Shown here piece after piece: positions 1-5,060 of a DNA stretch of 5,413 nucleotides (position 1 is its first letter; each line of letters begins with the position of its first letter). Origin of the DNA: Bacteroidota bacterium (lineage in GTDB: Bacteria; Bacteroidota; Bacteroidia; Bacteroidales; JAADJA01). The stretch is from NCBI GenBank assembly GCA_024278155.1, contig JAJRTT010000532.1, positions 1-5,413 on the forward strand. The letters run 5' to 3'. The notes beneath the pieces were generated by a model, which saw only the letters and a list, made by a program, of their open reading frames with translations, ran no database searches and was not told the origin of the DNA. A program made the translations under genes and the position numbers.

Positions 1-2157
1 AATGCGCAATTCCCAGAAAGCTTCCCCTTTGGCCTCCCTTTCCGCTTTCAGGTTTTCCATGTAATCCTTTATCTCAAGCCCGGCCTTTACGATGTCAACA
101 GGATTGGTCGTGTTTTTTACCGGGATACCGCCCGCACACATATAGGCATCGCCTATGGTCTTTATTTTTTCGAGGCCATGTTTGTCGATGATTTTGTCAA
201 AAGCAAGAAAGCAAATATCAAGCTCCTTCACCAATTCTTCCGGGGTCAGTTTCTCGGCTATCATGGTAAATCCTTTAAAATCGGTGAACAGCACCGAAAC
301 CGTTTCGTATTGTTTTGCCGTTGCCGAACCTTTCTCCTTCAGTTCTTCGGCTATTTCTTCGGGAAGTATGTTCAGCAGCAGTTTATCGGAACGCCTTCTT
401 TCATAATCAATTTCATCGCGTTGCCTTTCGATTTCATTGTTCTGCTTTATCAGGATTTTGTTGGTACGTTTCGCAAAACGCATTCCCCTGAATACAAGGT
501 AAATCACGATCAAGGCGAGCAGGGTAATCCCTCCCAGGAATTTATTCCTTGCCTGGATTTTTTTCAGGTTCAAATCGCTCAATTCCTTTTCCTTGTTCAG
601 GATTTCAATCTTGCTTTCCTGCTCCTTTTGGACAAGTTCTTGTTTTTCGATGTTCAACTGCTGGATTTTCTCCTTCTGCCTCAAATCCTTTATTTCACGG
701 TCTTTGATTTCGGCGGCCAGTTTTTCCTCGGTCAAAAGTTTTTCCTGGAGCGCCCTTCTTTTTTCCAAATCCTGGTTTTCGATGGTGATTTTCTGGATGG
801 AATCGTTTTTCCTGAAAATATCGATCTGTTGTTCCTTTGTGGCATTTTCGAGTTTTAAGCGTTGGTACTCCAAGTCCTGTAAATCTTCATTGGCCAACAA
901 ATTCTCGATTTCCCGTTCCGAACGTTCGATAACAAATTGTTGTTCGAGCAATTCGTTTTCCTTGTAGGCTTTGTCCATCAACAGGGAATCGTTCAGGGTG
1001 AGGTATTGCCTGTAATTGTCCATGGCATTTTCAAAATCGTAAAGGGCTTCATGGATTTTTGAGGAAGTAAGCAAAGTGGCGGCCAACAACTCCATCTCGC
1101 CGCTTTCCTTTGCCAGTCGTTGCGCTTCTTTATTAAACCTCAGCGCATTGTAATAATCTTCGTTGTTATAATAAATCACGGAAGTGAGGTGGTCCATTTC
1201 GGCAGCCCGGGCAATGTCCCCTGAAGATTCAGCAATTTTCTCAGCTTTTAACATATAAAAAAGTGCGTTCTTTTCGTCTCCGAGGTTTTGATAAACGATG
1301 GCAATATTTACCCATGTTGCAGGATTTATGGTATCGGTAATTGTTTCTTCCAGGATTTGTGATTGCTCAAAATAACCAAGCGCTTCCCCATATTTACCAA
1401 GTTTGTTGTATATGAAGCCAATATTGTTCAATGCAAGCAGTTCCCCGGCCCGGTCTCCTTTCTTTCGTTGATGTTCCAGGATTTTCTGATTGTATTCCAG
1501 TGCCTTGTCATACTGCCCCAATGCGTTATAACACTTCACAATGTAGTGGTAAACCCCCGGAAGGCGGTCCTGGTCGTTTTCGCTTATTGTGCTTTTTTCA
1601 AGCCTGCGATAATACAGCAAGGCTTTATCATATTGCTTTAGTTCAAAATAAATGGCGCCCATGTTTTCCAAAAGGTGCAACTTGCCCTCATCCCACCCAT
1701 TCTTTATCAGCGATTTTTCGGACATTAGATAATATTCCAGGGATTTCTGATAAAGCCCGTTCTCCTTGTAAATAACCCCAATCTTTATTTTCACCATGGC
1801 GGAGGATATGCTGTCGCCGATCATATCGTATTCCCTTGCCGAACCGAAATAATAACGCAAAGCCCCTGGCAAGCGATCTTGTTTCTTTCGCAGATTGGCC
1901 TGGATCAGGAATGCATCTGCCTTTCCCCTTGAATAACCGGCTGAACGGCTGTATTTAATTGCCTGGTTTGCGTAAAACCCAATGCTGTCTTCTTTTTCAG
2001 ACTGTACTGCATGGTAGGCTTTCCGGAGAAAATCAACGGCCTGGATGGAATCTTTGTTCACATCTGTCAATGACAAATATCCAGTTTTATCCTGTCCATA
2101 TGCCATCAGGCCGAAAAGAATAATGAACACTACCGATGTCAATGATTTTTTCAACAT
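1..2157 (-). CDS. TPR/coiled-coil membrane-bound class III adenylate cyclase (partial, C-terminus beyond left edge)
   Basis: Open for 719 codons from the ATG at 2157 to the window edge; a TGA stop lies directly before this ATG and AAAAGGG sits 8 nt upstream, which fixes the start. Residues 1-21 are a signal peptide (MLKK, hydrophobic core, then AYG-Q). About residues 40-390 form six or more TPR repeats, for example around YFELKQYDKALLYY and YNKLGKYGEALGYF. Residues about 397-538 are a long charged coiled coil, and 541-556 a single transmembrane helix. The cytoplasmic part has the usual linker LLLNILPEEIAEEL (593-606) and then a class III cyclase domain. Both metal-binding aspartates are present, D626 in FTDFKGFT and D670 in KTIGDAYM. 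K666 occupies the purine-selecting position, where guanylate cyclases have Glu, so ATP is the likely substrate and cAMP the product. Sequence ends at WELRI, about 100 residues before the expected end, so the second specificity residue and the transition-state Asn/Arg are not visible. Inferred role: a periplasmic sensor that controls cAMP synthesis. Confidence 0.93.
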   Translation of the reverse strand, partial: MLKKSLTSVVFIILFGLMAYGQDKTGYLSLTDVNKDSIQAVDFLRKAYHAVQSEKEDSIGFYANQAIKYSRSAGYSRGKADAFLIQANLRKKQDRLPGALRYYFGSAREYDMIGDSISSAMVKIKIGVIYKENGLYQKSLEYYLMSEKSLIKNGWDEGKLHLLENMGAIYFELKQYDKALLYYRRLEKSTISENDQDRLPGVYHYIVKCYNALGQYDKALEYNQKILEHQRKKGDRAGELLALNNIGFIYNKLGKYGEALGYFEQSQILEETITDTINPATWVNIAIVYQNLGDEKNALFYMLKAEKIAESSGDIARAAEMDHLTSVIYYNNEDYYNALRFNKEAQRLAKESGEMELLAATLLTSSKIHEALYDFENAMDNYRQYLTLNDSLLMDKAYKENELLEQQFVIERSEREIENLLANEDLQDLEYQRLKLENATKEQQIDIFRKNDSIQKITIENQDLEKRRALQEKLLTEEKLAAEIKDREIKDLRQKEKIQQLNIEKQELVQKEQESKIEILNKEKELSDLNLKKIQARNKFLGGITLLALIVIYLVFRGMRFAKRTNKILIKQNNEIERQRDEIDYERRRSDKLLLNILPEEIAEELKEKGSATAKQYETVSVLFTDFKGFTMIAEKLTPEELVKELDICFLAFDKIIDKHGLEKIKTIGDAYMCAGGIPVKNTTNPVDIVKAGLEIKDYMENLKAEREAKGEAFWELRI

Positions 2158-2189
2158 TCAAGGATCCCTTTTAGTATCTTATTTCTGAT

Positions 2190-2203
2190 CCCGTACCTAC
2201 GGG
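2190..2203. repeat. Perfect inverted repeat CCCGTA-CC-TACGGG, REP-like
   Basis: A 6-bp perfect inverted repeat with 2 bases between the arms; in RNA it would fold more easily as CCCG/CGGG with a 6-base loop. It lies 33-46 nt upstream of the cyclase start, in the presumed leader or promoter region. No T-run follows on either strand, so it is not a standard intrinsic terminator. Its form suggests a dispersed palindromic repeat, but that is inference. Confidence 0.5.
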
Positions 2204-2249
2204 AGTGCTTTATTTGGCAAGACATTTTGTTTTACGAAGTAAGGTACAT

Positions 2250-2276
2250 CCTGTTAATCTTGTTAATCCTGTCAAA
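2250..2276. repeat. Three 9-bp units CCTGTTAAT / CTTGTTAAT / CCTGTCAAA
   Basis: Three tandem 9-base units: the second differs from the first at one position, and the third keeps CCTGT and one A but diverges at three of its last four positions. From memory, sequences built on 'ctgttaatc' recur between genes in Bacteroidota and other environmental genomes, so this is probably a copy of a dispersed intergenic repeat rather than a local operator. It lies between the aminotransferase stop and the cyclase start. Confidence 0.5.
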
Positions 2277-2280
2277 ACTA
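2273..2280 (-). promoter_or_regulatory. Possible -7 box (TAGTTTTG) for the cyclase gene
   Basis: Read on the minus strand this is TAGTTTTG, which fits the Bacteroidota TAnnTTTG element. It would give a leader of roughly 105-110 nt containing both intergenic repeats. It is much further from its start codon (115 nt) than the boxes of the other three genes, and no TTG is visible at the -33 spacing, so it may be a chance match. Read-through from the aminotransferase gene is the alternative. Confidence 0.3.
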
Positions 2281-2340
2281 TTGTGGTTTGTCCACGTTGA
2301 GAGCTATATAATTGAGTTACCAAAGCAACTCCAAATATGC

Positions 2341-3543
2341 CTATGATAATTTTGCCAAAGCCCCTTTGATCCTGTTCATGGCCTCAATAAGGTTTTCGCT
2401 TGAAGTTGCATAAGAAATCCGTAAATAACCAGGGCTCCCGAATGCAGAACCGGGAACAGCGGCAACATGGGCTTTATCAAGAAGGTACAAACACAAATCA
2501 CTGTCGCTGCCAATTTTTGTTTCCCCGTCAGAAAGGCCAATATAATGCTGGATATATGGGAATACATAAAAAGCACCACTTGGGTTATTTGCTTCAATGC
2601 CCGGAATATCAGCCAATCTATCAAGGACAAGATGTTTCCTCTCTTCAAAAGCATTCAACATCACTTTGATTTCGCTGGAATCATGCGATAGTTCCCGAAC
2701 AGCTTTTAACGAAGCTTGCTGGGAGATAGAACAAGGCCCGGAAGTGGTTTGCCCCTGGAGCGTGTTGCAGGCACTTGCGACCACGGGCGAAGCAGCCATG
2801 TAGCCAATCCTCCAACCCGTCATTGCATATCCTTTTGAAACACCGTTAATAGTGATAACACGGTCTTCTATAAAGTCAAATTGGGCGATACTTTCGTGTT
2901 TGCCGTTGTAATTGATGTACTCATATATTTCATCGGAAATGACAAAGATATTCGGGTGGGCAGCAATCACTTTTGCAATGGCTTCAAGTTCCCTAACGGA
3001 ATAAACCGAACCCGTTGGGTTACAGGGCGAGGAGAAAATAATGGCCTTTGTTTTTGGCGTTATCGCCGATTCGATTTGTTCCGGCGTCACTTTAAAATCC
3101 CGGGCAATCGTGGTGGGTATTTCAACCACAATGCCTTCTGCCAGTTTCACCATTTCGGGGTATGAAACCCAATAGGGCGCCGGGACCAGCACTTCGTCGC
3201 CCGGATTGATCAAACATAAAAACGCATTGGCAATGGATTGTTTGGCACCGTTTGAAACCACGATTTGGGCAGGCGAATAATCCAGCCCGTTTTCATTTTT
3301 GAATTTATCGGAAATGGCCTGCCGCAAATCGGCTATCCCCGAAACAGGCGTATAATGTGTTTGGTTATTGTTTATGGCAGCAATACCGGCCTCTTTTACT
3401 ATTTCCGGTGTATCAAAATCGGGTTCGCCGATACTCAGGTTGATCACATCATGTCCGAGGGCTTTCAATTCCCTGCTTTTCCTTGACATTTCAAGGGTTG
3501 CCGATTCCGATAAATTATTTATCCTGTCTGAAAGAATGTTCAT
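2341..3543 (-). CDS. Aspartate aminotransferase, PLP-dependent class I, subgroup Ib
   Basis: Complete at 400 residues, the normal length for this family. It would interconvert aspartate + 2-oxoglutarate and oxaloacetate + glutamate in the cytoplasm, feeding aspartate-family amino acids. The fold-type I signature residues are all visible: G39 in SIGEPDFDTP, W125 in APYWVSYPE, N175 in CNPTGS, D204 and Y207 in SDEIYEY, the Schiff-base lysine K237 in VSKGYAMTGWRIGY, and R375 in GYLRISYA, which binds the substrate alpha-carboxylate. K101 in NGAKQS aligns with the lysine that in the Thermus subgroup Ib enzyme (GGKQ) recognises the acidic side chain, which supports an aspartate-type substrate; some subgroup Ib enzymes also act on prephenate, which cannot be excluded. 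The ATG at 3543 is the natural family start (MNILSDRINNL). No Shine-Dalgarno is obvious, but a TACATTTG promoter box lies 38 nt upstream. It diverges from the exported-protein gene across 46 bp; the cyclase gene follows 183 bp downstream in the same direction. I did not assign aspC/aatA because usage differs between genomes. Confidence 0.95.
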   Translation of the reverse strand: MNILSDRINNLSESATLEMSRKSRELKALGHDVINLSIGEPDFDTPEIVKEAGIAAINNNQTHYTPVSGIADLRQAISDKFKNENGLDYSPAQIVVSNGAKQSIANAFLCLINPGDEVLVPAPYWVSYPEMVKLAEGIVVEIPTTIARDFKVTPEQIESAITPKTKAIIFSSPCNPTGSVYSVRELEAIAKVIAAHPNIFVISDEIYEYINYNGKHESIAQFDFIEDRVITINGVSKGYAMTGWRIGYMAASPVVASACNTLQGQTTSGPCSISQQASLKAVRELSHDSSEIKVMLNAFEERKHLVLDRLADIPGIEANNPSGAFYVFPYIQHYIGLSDGETKIGSDSDLCLYLLDKAHVAAVPGSAFGSPGYLRISYATSSENLIEAMNRIKGALAKLS

Positions 3544-3545
3544 TG

Positions 3546-3553
3546 TACTTTTG
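3546..3553 (+). promoter_or_regulatory. -7 box TACTTTTG for the exported-protein gene
   Basis: A perfect TAnnTTTG match on the plus strand, ending 36 nt before the ATG at 3590, the same distance as at the other two complete genes. Transcription would begin near 3558-3561. No clear -33 TTG is seen at the expected spacing (around 3520-3527, which reads TATCCTGT). It lies only 2 nt upstream of the aminotransferase ATG on the other strand. Confidence 0.55.
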
Positions 3554-3581
3554 TATTTTACTTTTTATCTAATTGGGGCAA

Positions 3582-3589
3582 CAAATGTA
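3582..3589 (-). promoter_or_regulatory. -7 box TACATTTG for the aminotransferase gene
   Basis: Read on the minus strand this is TACATTTG, a perfect TAnnTTTG match ending 38 nt before the aminotransferase ATG. Transcription would begin near 3574-3577. A -33 TTG is not visible at the usual spacing. It directly abuts the ATG (3590) of the plus-strand gene and points towards the plus-strand promoter box at 3546-3553. Confidence 0.55.
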
Positions 3590-4162
3590 ATGAAATATCT
3601 ATTTCCATTTTTCATTGTAATTTATTTATCCATAACACCTTTTTATTCCTTTGGTCAAAAAGATAAAGCATCGATGAGGACAGGGAAAACCAGCCGTCCC
3701 GAAAAATGCTGGGCCCTGGGCCATCCGTTTATTGTGAAGAAAACCTTACGGCTGACAAAGGAAGCCTTGCAGGTCGCTGATAGTATCCACAGAGCGGGCA
3801 TTCTAAAAGGAAGTATGTCGGGCGGGCAACCGGATGCTTTCAAACATGCTTATTGGATGGCCTTGTTGGTTCAGGATATTTCAGCAAAGAAGGCCTTTAA
3901 ATTGGGGAAAGCACATGAAAAGGGGAATTACCTGACCTATAAAAAAGCAAAAAAGAAAGGGCTTGCCGATTCGCATAACAAACTGGCCTCGGAAATGGAT
4001 TTGTGGAACAACGGCAAAGGGATTGAAATAGGTGTCAAAAACAAAGATGTCCAGGAAACCCAACTCCAACAAATCATCATTGATTCCATCAAATCGGGGG
4101 CAATGAGGATAATTCTCAATGGTTCTTTGGAAAAAAGCGACATGACCGGTTCAAGTTGGTGA
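3590..4162 (+). CDS. Small exported protein of unknown function (DUF6973-like motifs)
   Basis: 190 residues from the ATG at 3590. The frame is open further upstream to 3368, but that part is antisense to the aminotransferase, and starting at 3590 gives a clean signal peptide: MKY, a hydrophobic stretch to about residue 21, then FG-Q at 21-23. The mature protein is basic, with a lysine-rich stretch (KKAKKK at 118-123). Three polar motifs stand out: DAFKHAYW (82-89, with D82, H86 and W89), GKAHE (106-110) and MDLWNNGKG (136-144). This pattern of an HxxW, an AHE and an MDxxNN resembles what I recall of the DUF6973 family, which has no established activity; the grouped His, Glu, Asp and Asn could be a metal or catalytic site, but that is inference. 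There is one cysteine (C40), not at a lipobox, so a soluble secreted or periplasmic protein is likelier than a lipoprotein. A perfect promoter box lies 36 nt upstream. The last residues (SSW) and the stop are encoded by an inverted repeat. The existence of the gene is well supported; its function is unknown. Confidence 0.85.
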   Translation: MKYLFPFFIVIYLSITPFYSFGQKDKASMRTGKTSRPEKCWALGHPFIVKKTLRLTKEALQVADSIHRAGILKGSMSGGQPDAFKHAYWMALLVQDISAKKAFKLGKAHEKGNYLTYKKAKKKGLADSHNKLASEMDLWNNGKGIEIGVKNKDVQETQLQQIIIDSIKSGAMRIILNGSLEKSDMTGSSW

Positions 4163-4185
4163 CAACACCAACTTGGGTCAAACCG
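4147..4185. repeat. Long hairpin overlapping the stop codon of the exported-protein gene
   Basis: A perfect 10-bp stem, CAAGTTGGTG (4152-4161) with CACCAACTTG (4166-4175), closes a 4-base loop ACAA. An outer 5-bp stem, CGGTT (4147-4151) with AACCG (4181-4185), extends it with a 5-base bulge on the 3' side. The TGA stop (4160-4162) lies at the tip. It could help end transcription from both converging genes or protect mRNA ends, but no T-run follows on the plus side. The bulged, nested form also fits a REP-type mobile palindrome. Confidence 0.65.
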
Positions 4186-4195
4186 AGGAAGAGCA

Positions 4196-4211
4196 GCAAG
4201 CGTCCGCTTGC
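4196..4211. repeat. Inverted repeat GCAAGCG-TC-CGCTTGC
   Basis: A perfect 7-bp inverted repeat with 2 bases between the arms, or a 6-bp GC-rich stem with a GTCC loop. It is the second of three palindromes in the convergent gap and is more GC-rich than its surroundings. On the minus strand no run of T follows its stem, so rho-independent termination is not clear. A dispersed palindromic repeat is the likelier reading. Confidence 0.5.
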
Positions 4212-4215
4212 GACA

Positions 4216-4229
4216 AAAACAATTGTTTT
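4216..4229. repeat. 14-bp palindrome AAAACAATTGTTTT
   Basis: A perfect self-complementary 14-mer with no spacer, 4 bp after the previous inverted repeat. For transcripts of the plus-strand gene, the TTTT half follows the GC-rich stem at 4196-4211 by 14 nt, which is too far for a textbook terminator. It might instead be a symmetric protein-binding site. It sits 57 bp from the end of the response-regulator gene. Confidence 0.4.
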
Positions 4230-4286
4230 GGAAGAAAGCATATTTTTAATTTGATGCACTAATTTGCGAAACCAAACCAGCGATTT

Positions 4287-5015
4287 TTACAATGCATTCA
4301 AAAAGTCCTCTTTTCTCCTTCGGGAAACTTCCAGTTCGGCGCCATCCTCCATCACAACCGTTCCCCCATCACCTTTCCGGTATTTTTTGAGGAAACCCAA
4401 ATTGATGAGGCTGGATTTATGGATCCGGAAAAAATTGAAAGGTGAAAGCATTTCGTCATACTCTTTCAGAGTTTTTGAAACCACTATTTTCTGGCCGCTT
4501 ACCAGGAAAATATTCGTGTAATTGTTATCGGACTCGCAACGTACAATTTCCTTTATTTTCACAAAGTCGATCCCCTCAAGTGTCGGGAGCGCAATTTTCT
4601 CAAAACTGTTGCGGTTGCCAAGAAGCACCTCCAGCTTTTTATTGATTTCAGTATATTTATTATCACCCGAAATACGTGAGCATGCCTCCACAAGCTCTTC
4701 TGCTTCTACCGGTTTTTGAAGGTAATCCACCGCACTGAACTTAAAGGCCTGGATGGCAAATTTGTCGTAAGCCGAAGCAAAAATGATCTTGAAATCGATC
4801 TCACCGATTTGCTCCAAAAGGTCGAAGCCCGTCCCATCGGGCATCTGCACATCAAGGAACACCACATCGGGCCGGTGTTTCCTGATAAGCTCAATACCGG
4901 CCTTCACACAATCGCCCTCTGCAAGTACCGCAATATTTGAACAGTGCCTCCCAAGAAGGTTTTTCAGCGCATTTCTGGCTTTGCTTTCATCATCAACAAT
5001 TACAGCTCGAAACAT
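4287..5015 (-). CDS. LytTR-family response regulator (LytR/AlgR type)
   Basis: Complete at 242 residues, typical for a two-domain LytTR regulator. The receiver domain (about 1-118) has the acidic pair D8/D9, the phosphate-accepting D55 in FLDVQMPDGTGF, S81 as the switch Ser/Thr in FASAYD, and K101 in LQKP, so every residue needed for phosphorylation is present. A short linker leads to the LytTR DNA-binding domain (about 137-240), with the family motifs VRCESDNNYTNIFL (158-171) and FFRIHKSSLINLGFL (195-209). It should be a cytoplasmic transcription factor activated by a histidine kinase, usually a LytS/His_kinase (PF06580) type in Bacteroidota. No kinase is adjacent in view: downstream is a convergent gene, and upstream about 400 bp has no recognisable gene. 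The ATG at 5015 begins the standard strand-1 sequence FRAVIVDDE. No Shine-Dalgarno is seen, but a perfect TATCTTTG box lies 37 nt upstream. The targets are unknown. Confidence 0.95.
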   Translation of the reverse strand: MFRAVIVDDESKARNALKNLLGRHCSNIAVLAEGDCVKAGIELIRKHRPDVVFLDVQMPDGTGFDLLEQIGEIDFKIIFASAYDKFAIQAFKFSAVDYLQKPVEAEELVEACSRISGDNKYTEINKKLEVLLGNRNSFEKIALPTLEGIDFVKIKEIVRCESDNNYTNIFLVSGQKIVVSKTLKEYDEMLSPFNFFRIHKSSLINLGFLKKYRKGDGGTVVMEDGAELEVSRRRKEDFLNAL

Positions 5016-5052
5016 AGGAAAAAGGAAAATTAGAATAATCTCAATTTTAAGG

Positions 5053-5060
5053 CAAAGATA
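5053..5060 (-). promoter_or_regulatory. -7 box TATCTTTG for the response-regulator gene
   Basis: Read on the minus strand this is TATCTTTG, a perfect TAnnTTTG match ending 37 nt before the ATG at 5015. Transcription would start near 5045-5048, giving a leader of about 30 nt. A TTTTG lies 10 nt further upstream, too close to be a -33 element, and the normal -33 position carries no TTG. Confidence 0.6.

Noticed and set aside
155..967. Plus-strand frames rich in Phe, Ser and Leu (155-406, 178-858, 593-967)
   Set aside because: They are antisense shadows of the cyclase gene: the coiled-coil codons (AAA, GAA, AAG) read backwards give Phe, Leu and Ser. No domain is recognisable.
1363..1775. Plus-strand frames at 1363-1641 and 1431-1775
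   Set aside because: They are antisense to the TPR part of the cyclase, overlap each other in different frames and have no recognisable features.
2250..2276. CRISPR array or operator iterons
   Set aside because: Units of 9 bp in direct tandem without spacers are not CRISPR, and the wording fits a dispersed intergenic repeat better than a specific binding site.
2376..3165. Frames on both strands within 2376-3165
   Set aside because: All overlap the aminotransferase coding sequence, whose catalytic motifs are intact and in order.
3368..3589. Extension of the exported-protein gene upstream to 3368 (264 residues)
   Set aside because: The extra 74 codons are antisense to the well-supported aminotransferase, would bury the signal peptide at 3590 inside the protein, and lie upstream of the promoter box.
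4196..4240. Intrinsic terminator for the exported-protein gene
   Set aside because: The GC-rich stem at 4196-4211 is followed by GACAAAAACAATT and not by a T-run; the TTTT at 4226-4229 is too far away.
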